Origin: a bacterium
Lineage (GTDB): Bacteria > CG03
NCBI GenBank assembly: GCA_013791675.1
Contig: VMTI01000250.1
Span: 1-11,236 of the forward strand
Length of the DNA stretch: 11,236 nucleotides
Direction: 5' to 3'
Shown: piece after piece, positions 1 to 5,355 of the stretch
How positions within the stretch are numbered: the first letter of the stretch is position 1
Layout of the letters: each line of letters starts with the position of its first letter
The notes under the pieces: model-generated
What the model saw: only the letters and a program-made list of their open reading frames with translations
What the model was told of the DNA's origin: nothing
Database searches by the model: none
Program-made: the position numbers and the translations under genes

Positions 1-71
1 CCTGTCACTAATCCGCGGCTTATTTCTTCGCGGTCTTGTAAACTCAATCTTTGATAATAACAATTCCTCAC
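1..71 (-). CDS. IS30-like transposase, N-terminal fragment (cut by window edge)
   Basis: The first 23 codons of a protein run off the left edge. It starts at GTG (71-69), preceded 7 nt upstream by a purine-rich ribosome binding site (AAGGGGG). The visible peptide begins VRNCYYQRLSLQDREE and continues ISRGLVTG. The pattern 'Y..LSL.DRE.I..GL..G' is what opens IS30-family transposases, just before their helix-turn-helix. IS30 transposases are DDE recombinases that bind the element's ends and move it by copy-paste. The helix-turn-helix and the catalytic DDE residues lie outside the window, so completeness cannot be judged. The terminal repeat-like sequence just upstream supports the call. Only 23 residues are visible, so another protein with a similar N terminus remains possible. 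Confidence 0.5.
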   Translation of the reverse strand, partial: MRNCYYQRLSLQDREEISRGLVT

Positions 72-107
72 AGCAATTCCCCCTTTCTTTTATTTTACTT
101 TTTCTCT

Positions 108-140
108 GTGAGTGTTGCATTAGATTCCTGAGACCGCCCT
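108..140. repeat. putative IS30 terminal inverted repeat
   Basis: It contains the core GTTGCATTAGATTC and ends in CCGCCCT, located between the transposase start and the neighbouring host gene, where an IS end is expected. The partner repeat is not in the window, so its inverted-repeat nature is not demonstrated. Confidence 0.35.
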
Positions 141-152
141 AATTATAAATTC

Positions 153-314
153 CTAATCAATCTTTTCAAACTCATCCTTCCCCACTCCGCAAACCGGGCA
201 AACCCAGTCATCCGGCAAATCCTCAAAAGATGTGCCCGGCTCTATGCCGGAATCAGAATCACCTTTTTCGGGGTCATACACATAATTGCAAACCGTGCAT
301 TTGTACTTTGGCAT
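153..314 (-). CDS. Internal start giving free 53-residue rubredoxin (nested in the fusion gene)
   Basis: In frame inside the fusion gene, an ATG (314-312) begins [15 protein letters not shown], exactly the normal N terminus of a stand-alone rubredoxin. It is preceded by AAGGAGG (329-323) with 8 nt to the ATG, which is a better ribosome binding site than most in this window. The product would be 53 residues, the usual length of rubredoxin, with all four cysteine ligands. The site also encodes the linker residues LKEEKK of the fusion. Either both a fused and a free rubredoxin are made, or the site is a remnant of two formerly separate cistrons that merged. The alternative is chance: Lys/Glu-rich linkers readily produce AAGGAGGA-like codons. 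Confidence 0.45.
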   Translation of the reverse strand: MPKYKCTVCNYVYDPEKGDSDSGIEPGTSFEDLPDDWVCPVCGVGKDEFEKID

Positions 315-854
315 CTTTTTTTCCTCCTTCAATTCTATTTTTTCATCTTTAATAAATGTCGGCGCGGTGGATGGGGATTTACCGTTTTTCACCTGATGAT
401 AATAAGCGTAAGTCATCGGCTCACCTTCCTTCACCGTCTGCGCGTCAACAATTTCTCCTATAAAAACAGTATGTGTCCCCGCGTCCGCGCTTCCCTTTAT
501 TTTACATTCCAAATAAGCCAAACAGTTCTGGGTAACAACAGGCGCGCCGGTTATCCCTATTTTATATTCAATGTCCGCGAATTTATCCAGCTCCCTGCCG
601 GACTTAAAACCAAAATGCCCGATAAATTTTACAGGCGTATCCTGCTCTAAAATAGATACGGTAAAAACACCGCTTTTTTGAATAAATTCATGTGTCAGAT
701 TCTGCTTGTTTATACACACGGCAAATTGGGGAGGTTCCGCGGTCACCTGAAAAGCGGTGTTGGCGATCTGCCCGTTATATTTATCCGCGCCTCCTGAACT
801 TACCACATACATTCCATAACTGATTTTGAAAAAAGCTTTTTTATCCATACTCAT
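153..854 (-). CDS. Flavin reductase-rubredoxin fusion (high-molecular-weight rubredoxin, Hrb-like)
   Basis: This 233-residue cytoplasmic redox protein has two domains. Residues 1 to about 165 form a flavin-reductase-like FMN-binding domain ('[13 protein letters not shown]', then the '[19 protein letters not shown]' stretch typical of the family). Residues 181-233 are a complete rubredoxin with four iron-ligand cysteines at 186, 189, 219 and 222 in CxxC-x29-CxxC spacing. In Moorella-type Hrb the same arrangement passes electrons from NAD(P)H through FMN and the Fe(Cys)4 centre to a flavodiiron protein that reduces O2 or NO. The length fits that family. The ATG at 854 is preceded by AGGAGG with 6 nt spacing. 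It lies 48 nt downstream of the outer-membrane protein gene on the same strand, so co-transcription is likely. No flavodiiron partner is in the window. The linker (about 166-180) is charged and contains an internal translation start (separate entry). Confidence 0.9.
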   Translation of the reverse strand: MSMDKKAFFKISYGMYVVSSGGADKYNGQIANTAFQVTAEPPQFAVCINKQNLTHEFIQKSGVFTVSILEQDTPVKFIGHFGFKSGRELDKFADIEYKIGITGAPVVTQNCLAYLECKIKGSADAGTHTVFIGEIVDAQTVKEGEPMTYAYYHQVKNGKSPSTAPTFIKDEKIELKEEKKMPKYKCTVCNYVYDPEKGDSDSGIEPGTSFEDLPDDWVCPVCGVGKDEFEKID

Positions 855-902
855 AAAATGCCTCCTATTTCCCGGTTTAATATACTTGAACCCAGCGTAT
901 TT

Positions 903-1904
903 TTAGAAAGGCGAATTGACCGAAAAGGAGAAAGTTTCCAGATATTCATCATAGGAAAGCAGCGGGTATTCCTTCTGCCATGAAATATCAACATTAACTT
1001 TGTCCTGATACCAGCCTATGCCGGCCGAGTATCCTGTCTTATTGTTATCGCTGAGATCCTCGCCGAATATTCCCCCTCTCAGATAAATAATATCAGCTAA
1101 GCTCTGTTCCAGCCCGGCATGAAATATCTTTACGGTTTTTTTACCGTCCGCCTCTCTGGCTCTGCTGTATTTACGATTTTCGGATTCGGCGGATACCGTC
1201 AAAAGATGGCTTAGTTTCACCCTCGCTCCGGTGCGGGCGATGACGGGGGGCTTATCCGCATCGTATCCGCCCCATGATATGGAAGACGGGGAATTAAAAA
1301 GAGAAGTCGCAAAAGTGATATTGGGATGAGCGCGATAAGTAAGCCCCCAGTCAATCCCGTAACCATTGGCATCTGAAATTTTTGCCGCCGCGCCATCGGT
1401 GACACCCATATAACCCGAAAAATAATTTATGTTCATGCCAAAATTAACGGCGCCGCTTACGTTGTTGGAAAAAGACATTGTGAATTTGTTGACTTTCACC
1501 TCAACGGATGAACCGGCGGTGCCGATGGAAATCATATTGGAAAGAGGCTGCCACGCTATCGCCATACCGCCTCCCCTGAAACCAAGAAAAGTGAGGCTTC
1601 TGCCACTGAGAATATCGTATTGCCCTGACAACTCCTTGGGCGTCTGCCGCACCTTAAGGGAAATAAGGCTCATATTGTCCCCCCCGAAAAGTCCGGCGGG
1701 GTTAAAATACACAGCGGAAGCGTCTCTTGTTGAACACAGGCCGGCTCCACCCATAGCCAGACTTCTCACGCTCGGATTATATCCGTCGTAAGCGTTATAC
1801 GGGAATAAGTCAGGCAGTTGTTCGGCCGCTGAAAAAGAGCTTAACAGAAGAAATAAAATCAGCGCGAAGGAACTCCGGAAAAGAGTAAAAAAAAATTTCG
1901 TCAT
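903..1904 (-). CDS. Outer-membrane beta-barrel protein, PorV/FadL-like
   Basis: This 333-residue exported protein has a Sec signal peptide at about residues 1-27 (basic start, long hydrophobic core, then SFSAA before EQL). Residues 47-72 carry 'RSLAMGGAG' followed by 'DASAVYFNPAGL', the hallmark at the start of PorV/PorQ (UPF0164) and FadL/OMPP1-like barrels. The rest alternates polar and aromatic residues as transmembrane beta strands do, and the last residue is phenylalanine, the usual C-terminal signal for barrel insertion by Bam. The ATG at 1904 lies only 3 nt after the stop of the upstream regulator gene, so translation is probably coupled; there is no strong Shine-Dalgarno. A transport substrate or a role in a type IX-like secretion system cannot be deduced, because no other Por or Gld genes are present. 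Family placement is fairly sure; function is open. Confidence 0.8.
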   Translation of the reverse strand: MTKFFFTLFRSSFALILFLLLSSFSAAEQLPDLFPYNAYDGYNPSVRSLAMGGAGLCSTRDASAVYFNPAGLFGGDNMSLISLKVRQTPKELSGQYDILSGRSLTFLGFRGGGMAIAWQPLSNMISIGTAGSSVEVKVNKFTMSFSNNVSGAVNFGMNINYFSGYMGVTDGAAAKISDANGYGIDWGLTYRAHPNITFATSLFNSPSSISWGGYDADKPPVIARTGARVKLSHLLTVSAESENRKYSRAREADGKKTVKIFHAGLEQSLADIIYLRGGIFGEDLSDNNKTGYSAGIGWYQDKVNVDISWQKEYPLLSYDEYLETFSFSVNSPF

Positions 1905-1907
1905 AAT

Positions 1908-2588
1908 TCAGTTTACTTTGCACTCTTTCAGTTTCTTCAAATTAGGAATTTCAATTGCGCCTTTTTTAAGAATTAGTAAACCTTCTTTCTTTAAAATCTG
2001 CAGTGTGCGGTTCACCACTTCCCTCGCGGAACCTACGAGTTCGGCAAGCTCTTGCTGTGTCAGCACCAGCCTGCGGCGATTATGTTTTTGAGCGTTTCCC
2101 GAGGAAGCGAGCATCACAAGCGCCTTGACCGTGCGCTTGGGCACACTCTGATAAAACAGCACCTCTATGTGATTATTGGTGTTTCTCAAGCGCGAGCACA
2201 GGCTCGCGAGAACCGCCATGGCGGTGGAAGGGTTATCTTTCAGCAGCCGCTTAAAATGCTCGGCTTCAAGCCTGAGCACTTTTACAGGGCCTAACGCTTT
2301 TGCCGAGGCGCACCGGGCACCGGGAGATATTATGGCCATTTCGCCGAACAATTCCCCCTCCTGAACAATAGCCAGAGATTTCACTTTTCCGTCATCGGAT
2401 GTCTTATATATCATCACTCTGCCCTTCACCGCGAAATAGACATGCCGCACGGGGGAATCTTCAGTTAATATAACTTCTCTGTTTTTGTATCTGACAAAAG
2501 TCCCCTGCTCAAAAACGGTTTGTAACTCTGATTCGTCAATGTCCCTGAAAACGTCAAGTTTCCTCAATATCTCTATTTTTTTATTCAC
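1908..2588 (-). CDS. CRP/FNR-family transcriptional regulator
   Basis: This 226-residue DNA-binding regulator has an N-terminal cyclic-nucleotide-binding-type beta roll (about residues 12-125). Its phosphate-binding cassette is recognisable as 'GEMAIISPGARCASA' (E83, R92, roughly the positions of CRP E72 and R82). A long dimerisation helix follows (about 118-145). The C-terminal winged helix-turn-helix has 'LTQQELAELVGSAREVVNR' at about 176-194. No N-terminal cysteine cluster is present, so an FNR-type Fe-S sensor is unlikely; the effector could be cNMP, haem-bound NO/CO, or none. The start is GTG at 2588, the only start in frame after an upstream AGGAG placed 11 nt away. It heads the minus-strand cluster with the outer-membrane protein and the flavin reductase-rubredoxin gene, so it may regulate them and itself. 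Confidence 0.88.
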   Translation of the reverse strand: MNKKIEILRKLDVFRDIDESELQTVFEQGTFVRYKNREVILTEDSPVRHVYFAVKGRVMIYKTSDDGKVKSLAIVQEGELFGEMAIISPGARCASAKALGPVKVLRLEAEHFKRLLKDNPSTAMAVLASLCSRLRNTNNHIEVLFYQSVPKRTVKALVMLASSGNAQKHNRRRLVLTQQELAELVGSAREVVNRTLQILKKEGLLILKKGAIEIPNLKKLKECKVN

Positions 2589-2629
2589 TATATTCTCAGC
2601 TCCTAATTTTTTATTTTACCGCTGTTTTC

Positions 2630-2639
2630 TACACGTGTA
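2630..2639. promoter_or_regulatory. Palindrome at the predicted transcription start (operator candidate)
   Basis: TACACGTGTA is a perfect 10-bp palindrome lying just downstream of the predicted -10 box, across the expected start point. A dimeric regulator bound here would block initiation, so autorepression by the adjacent CRP/FNR protein is possible. It does not match the classical CRP half-site TGTGA spaced by 6 nt, so the identity of the binder is a guess. Confidence 0.3.
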
Positions 2640-2640
2640 C

Positions 2641-2668
2641 AGTTTACCATAATAAAATTTTAAGTCAA
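2641..2668 (-). promoter_or_regulatory. Predicted sigma70-type promoter of the regulator operon
   Basis: Reading the minus strand, TTGACT (plus positions 2668-2663, five of six matches to TTGACA) is followed after 16 nt by TAAACT (2646-2641). TAAACT is preceded by TGG and so has an extended -10 TGn element. Transcription would begin near 2634, about 45 nt before the GTG start at 2588. It is the best promoter-like match in this intergenic region. Confidence 0.5.
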
Positions 2669-2727
2669 TAACCTATTCTTTGAGCAGGCTGCGAAGTTAG
2701 GAAGCGCCGGAGGGTCAACCCCCTATC

Positions 2728-2748
2728 GCAAAATGTCTCAAATTTTGC
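2728..2748. repeat. 7-bp inverted repeat in the intergenic region
   Basis: GCAAAAT and ATTTTGC form perfect 7-bp arms around a 7-nt centre (2735-2741). It sits about 130 nt upstream of the decayed PAS-GGDEF gene and 140 nt upstream of the regulator start. No U-tract follows, so it is more like a protein-binding site than a terminator. The 290 nt between the divergent genes hold no coding sequence I can support. Confidence 0.35.
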
Positions 2749-2793
2749 AGAACATAATTATGAAAAATAGTACCGGAGCAGATTTATGCCGCG

Positions 2794-2805
2794 ATTTTCG
2801 AAAAT
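2794..2805. repeat. 12-bp perfect palindrome upstream of the PAS-GGDEF remnant
   Basis: ATTTTCGAAAAT is its own reverse complement. It lies 18 nt upstream of a perfect TATAAT hexamer (2823-2828) that could be the -10 of the decayed gene starting at 2879. No good -35 hexamer is spaced correctly, so if the promoter is real it may need an activator. Confidence 0.3.
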
Positions 2806-2878
2806 ACTGTTTATTCCATAGTTATAATAGGGCTGGAAGGAAATATTTTAAATTGGAATAAAGGCGCGGAGATTTTAT

Positions 2879-3632
2879 ATGGCTACGGATATAATGACTG
2901 AAAAGAAAAATGAAATAGGAGTTGTATCTTATGGGGAAAATAGACGACTAAGGAATATAAAAATTTAAAGGAACATTCGCGAAAACTGGAAATTATTAAA
3001 AAATCCGCGGATGAAGCCAGTGAATTAACTGAGAGCATCATCAACACCGTACGCGAACCTTTGATAGTTCTGGACCATGATTTGAAAGTAGTTTCGGCCA
3101 GCCGTTCCTTCTACGAAGTCTTCAGGGTAAAACCGGAAGCTTTTCTCTGATCGCCTGGGCATTGCCCTGGCTCAGGCCCGGAGAAATAAAAAAGAAGTAG
3201 GAATAGCGATGCTTGATCTCGACAAATTTAAGGAAGTTAATGACATATATGGCCATGATGCGGGTGATCTTCTCCTTAAAAGCGGTGGCAGAGCGTCTAA
3301 GCTCAGAGCTTAGAAAGGGTGATACCGTCGCGCGTTTTGGCGGCGACGAGTTTTTGCTGATTCTCCCTGACCTGGAGGTAATAAAAAATTCTATCCATAT
3401 CGCACAGAAGATAATAGACAGTTTTCGGGCACCCTTCTTCATTGACACCCATCAACTCGTCGTCACAATGAGTATCGGCATCGCTATCTATCCTGAAGAT
3501 GGAATATGTGAAGGGGGCCTGCTGAAAAATGCCGATAGTGCCATGTATCAAGCCAAGCATGCGGGACGGAACTGCTACCGGCTCATAATGAGGACTAAAG
3601 CAAAATCTGCCTCACCTGAAATCTGCCCTTAG
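2879..3632 (+). pseudogene. Decayed PAS-GGDEF (diguanylate cyclase-type) gene
   Basis: Three reading frames together spell the remains of one signalling protein. The start ATG at 2879 has GGAG 7 nt upstream and opens a frame running to about 2950. A one-base loss there moves the sense to another frame, which encodes a helical stretch and then the start of a PAS domain ('NTVREPLIVLDHDLKVVSAS', about 3046-3105). That frame stops at 3148-3150. At about 3138-3145 the sequence jumps to the N-terminal part of a GGDEF domain ('DRLGIALAQARR', then 'AMLDLDKFKEVNDIYGHDAGD'), so the rest of PAS and the usual linker are missing. An extra A in the run 3278-3281 shifts the frame again. The remainder reads to TAG at 3630-3632 with an intact GGDEF active site ('RFGGDEF') and an RxxD inhibitory site (RKGD). 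Diguanylate cyclases make c-di-GMP from GTP. With three lesions a functional product is very unlikely, unless the single-base shifts are sequencing errors. Confidence 0.85.
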
Positions 3633-3690
3633 AAGTTCCCGAAAATTAGTCTGTTTTGTTTTCGTAAATTGCTTCTAATCAGGTGGCTGC

Positions 3691-4179
3691 CTAAAAATGA
3701 TATCTGATACCAAGTCCTGAATTTATATCAAAATCTGAATCCGGCGCTATCACAAATATAGGAACAATTTCGAGAAAAATATCAACCTTGCCGCCTGCAA
3801 AGATATAGTCAAGTCCTACCGGAATACGAACACCGAGCCTAAAATCGTCAGAATCATTCAATCTATCGTCTCTATCGTTTATAATTCTAACTTTTCCTCC
3901 AATGCCGTAGTAAAAGGGAAGTTTCCCTTCCTCTACCGTGATCAGATTGAAATTATGAATAAGATAATCAGCATGTAAATATAGATTATCATTATCATTC
4001 CTCCCTGTTGACCATGCTAACGCGCCATCAATCGCCGTATTGGGTCCGGTCCACAACTTAGCGCTTAATCCCGTGGGCTCGCCTAAAATAACACCCAATT
4101 CAAAATCCCCGGTCTGCGCTGATGCATTACCGAAAAGCAATACTGCGACCAAACTTGCAAATACAATTAACTTTCTCAT
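3691..4179 (-). CDS. Small outer-membrane beta-barrel protein (DUF3996-like)
   Basis: This 162-residue exported protein starts with a typical Sec signal peptide ('MRKLIVFASLVAVLLFGNASA', cleavage near residue 21). The mature part opens with 'ELGVILGEPTGLSAKLW', a glycine-rich beta-hairpin pattern I associate with small eight-strand barrels such as the DUF3996 group, and ends in 'GIRYHF' with a C-terminal phenylalanine for barrel insertion. An upstream in-frame ATG at 4227 would add 16 basic residues before the signal peptide. The start at 4179 is preferred because it begins directly with the signal peptide and has GGGAG 9 nt upstream. A 5-bp inverted repeat (ATCAC/GTGAT, 4223-4236) lies about 45 nt upstream and may be regulatory. 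Cellular role unknown. It stands alone between the decayed PAS-GGDEF gene and a non-coding stretch. Confidence 0.75.
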   Translation of the reverse strand: MRKLIVFASLVAVLLFGNASAQTGDFELGVILGEPTGLSAKLWTGPNTAIDGALAWSTGRNDNDNLYLHADYLIHNFNLITVEEGKLPFYYGIGGKVRIINDRDDRLNDSDDFRLGVRIPVGLDYIFAGGKVDIFLEIVPIFVIAPDSDFDINSGLGIRYHF

Positions 4180-4222
4180 AATTTTACTCTCCCTGTTCCT
4201 TTTTCTAAATAAAATGTTCTTT

Positions 4223-4236
4223 ATCACAGTAGTGAT
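4223..4236. promoter_or_regulatory. Small inverted repeat upstream of the barrel gene
   Basis: ATCAC and GTGAT arms are separated by 4 nt, about 45 nt upstream of the ATG at 4179. The arms contain TCAC/GTGA cores like CRP-type half-sites, but the centre is 4 rather than 6 nt and the outer bases do not fit. Chance occurrence is quite possible. Confidence 0.2.
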
Positions 4237-4479
4237 CTAGCGCTGTATGTCTTCAAAAACAATTGGACACTTCGCGCCTAAAAACAAGAGACACTTTCCA
4301 ACATTCTCCGTCATCTTACAAACTCCATTCCCATATTGTAAATACGCCGCTGCCTAAGGGTTTCTTCCTTATTTCTCATTCTCGCCGTTCGTGTGCTTCA
4401 TGCCCTGTGGTAGTGCAAATTTGAAAACGAATAAAAAAAGGTGCATACTTCCAATAGAGTAAAAAAGGAGGCATACCCC
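4237..4479. other. Non-coding stretch, probably relic DNA
   Basis: Between the barrel gene and the glycosylase region no convincing gene is seen. On the minus strand two tiny ORFs overlap by an ATGA: 4379-4311 (22 residues) and 4314-4237 (25 residues, GGAG 8 nt upstream). GACACTT occurs twice at 4266-4272 and 4290-4296, beside a TTGGACAC segment. Spaced copies of such a heptamer near TTGGACAC resemble the ends of integrase-type insertion sequences (IS21/IS481-like), but no transposase remains. This could be an eroded element end. Confidence 0.3.
4421..4449 (+). promoter_or_regulatory. Possible promoter of the glycosylase region
   Basis: TTGAAA (4421-4426, four of six consensus bases) and CATACT (4444-4449, four of six) are separated by 17 nt, placing a start point about 25 nt before the AGGAGG of the small ORF at 4480. 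The match is moderate. Confidence 0.3.
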
Positions 4480-4512
4480 ATGAAAAATGTTATTATTGAC
4501 TTATGTTTTTGA
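4480..4512 (+). CDS. 10-codon leader ORF overlapping the glycosylase start
   Basis: The peptide MKNVIIDLCF is preceded by a perfect AGGAGG (4466-4471) with 8 nt spacing. Its stop codon (4510-4512) lies 5 nt beyond the first codon of the glycosylase gene (ATG 4503-4505, in another frame), which has no Shine-Dalgarno of its own. A ribosome finishing this peptide could restart at 4503, so this is likely a translation-coupling leader. The alternative is that the strong site belonged to the original glycosylase start and a frameshift has separated it from the gene. Confidence 0.35.
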   Translation: MKNVIIDLCF

Positions 4513-5306
4513 TAAAAGTGAAAGATTTTGATTTCGGAAAGATTTTTAATTCCGGGCTTTTTTATTTTTTTTACGGCGCCGGACAGGAACGTAAAATTAT
4601 TGCCGGTAAAAAAATTATAAAGCTGCGTTTTAAACAAATCCGGAACCTACTGCATATACACTGCTCCGATGGCGCCGGCGCGGCGGCTGCGTCCGAAGGA
4701 GCCGTAGGCTCGGCAGAATGCGCGCTTAGCGAAAATGAAAAAAAATTAATAAGAAACCGCCTGCGGTATTGCTTCGGTCTGGACGAAGATATGAGCGATT
4801 TTTATTCTCTTTGCGGGCGTGACCGCGTTCTTAAAAAATTTCTTCCGCTCATAAAAGGCACAAGGATAATTTCGGCTTATTCCGATTTTGAAGCTCTTGT
4901 CGGGGCGATTGTTTCGCAAAATAACTCCTACATGCATTACCGGAGGCAGATGTCAGCTCTTTACAAAGAACTAAATTTCCGGAGTGAAAATTATCTCGGG
5001 AATCTGGAACAATTCAGGTTGGGTTATAAAAGCGAGTATCTTCAAAATCTCGCTGCCGGATACGGAAAAATTCCACTCGCGGAAATAAAAGGAATAGGCG
5101 CGTACTCTCTTAATCTTTTTGAGATATTTCAAAAAAGAAATTACGGCGCCTTTTATATTGACTGCCTTCTCGTAAAAATAATGAGTAAAGAATACGGGGT
5201 AAATTCGGCGCTGGATGATGCCTCAAAAAAACTGTGGGGCGAATGGCGCGGGCTGGCGCTGGCGTATCTTCAGCGTTTTTTTGAACAAAAACCGCAAAAC
5301 AAATAA
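4503..5306 (+). CDS. HhH-GPD base-excision DNA glycosylase, AlkA/OGG-like
   Basis: This 267-residue protein has the layout of the AlkA/8-oxoguanine glycosylase superfamily, which removes damaged bases from DNA. An N-terminal beta domain opens with 'VKDFDFGKIFNSGLF' (residues 6-20), the usual first motif. The helical core includes 'DFEALVGAIVSQNNS' (128-142). A helix-hairpin-helix at about 194-210 has K-G-I-G, and the GPD-region aspartate follows in 'FYIDCLLV' (D220). The residue after the hairpin that is the catalytic lysine in OGG enzymes ('GxxxKVAD') is tyrosine here ('GIGAYSLN'), so a monofunctional AlkA-type action is more likely than a lyase. The usual second PxD proline is replaced (YID). 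A Gly/Ala-rich linker at 57-76 is unusual for the family. The ATG at 4503 follows an in-frame stop at 4497. It probably relies on the overlapping leader ORF for translation. Confidence 0.75.
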   Translation: MFLIKVKDFDFGKIFNSGLFYFFYGAGQERKIIAGKKIIKLRFKQIRNLLHIHCSDGAGAAAASEGAVGSAECALSENEKKLIRNRLRYCFGLDEDMSDFYSLCGRDRVLKKFLPLIKGTRIISAYSDFEALVGAIVSQNNSYMHYRRQMSALYKELNFRSENYLGNLEQFRLGYKSEYLQNLAAGYGKIPLAEIKGIGAYSLNLFEIFQKRNYGAFYIDCLLVKIMSKEYGVNSALDDASKKLWGEWRGLALAYLQRFFEQKPQNK

Positions 5307-5317
5307 ACTGCGCATCG

Positions 5318-5346
5318 TTTACAATACAGTCAAAAAATATTAGAAT
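5318..5346 (+). promoter_or_regulatory. Predicted sigma70 promoter before the lipoprotein operon
   Basis: TTTACA (5318-5323) and TAGAAT (5341-5346) each match five of six consensus bases and are separated by exactly 17 nt. The expected start point is near 5352-5354, just 2-4 nt before the ATG at 5356, so a transcript from here would be nearly leaderless. The site also lies between the glycosylase stop and the next gene, where an internal promoter would be expected. Confidence 0.5.
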
Positions 5347-5355
5347 CGGGTAATT

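Larger units (their letters stand above)
1..140 (-). mobile_element. IS30-like insertion sequence, one end
   Basis: The fragmentary transposase gene starts at 71. About 40 nt further out, positions 108-140 carry a sequence containing GTTGCATTAG and ending GAGACCGCCCT. In my recollection this resembles IS30-family terminal inverted repeats, which commonly contain a TTGCATTAG-type core. The element's outer boundary would therefore be near 138-140, only about 12 nt beyond the stop codon of the flavin reductase-rubredoxin gene at 153. The other end and the target duplication are outside the window, so the boundary is an inference. Confidence 0.45.

Noticed and set aside
3137..3142. AAGCTT (HindIII) site exactly at the PAS/GGDEF junction, suggesting a cloning chimera
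   Set aside because: Another AAGCTT exists elsewhere in the window, and the additional frameshifts on both sides fit natural gene decay better. I could not exclude an artefact but saw no further support.
3122..3560. Minus-strand ORFs opposite the GGDEF remnant
   Set aside because: They mirror the conserved GGDEF coding strand, show no recognisable domain and have no ribosome sites.
4180..4227. 16-residue upstream extension of the small barrel protein
   Set aside because: It would place a basic stretch before the signal peptide; the ATG at 4179 has the ribosome site and begins directly with the signal peptide.
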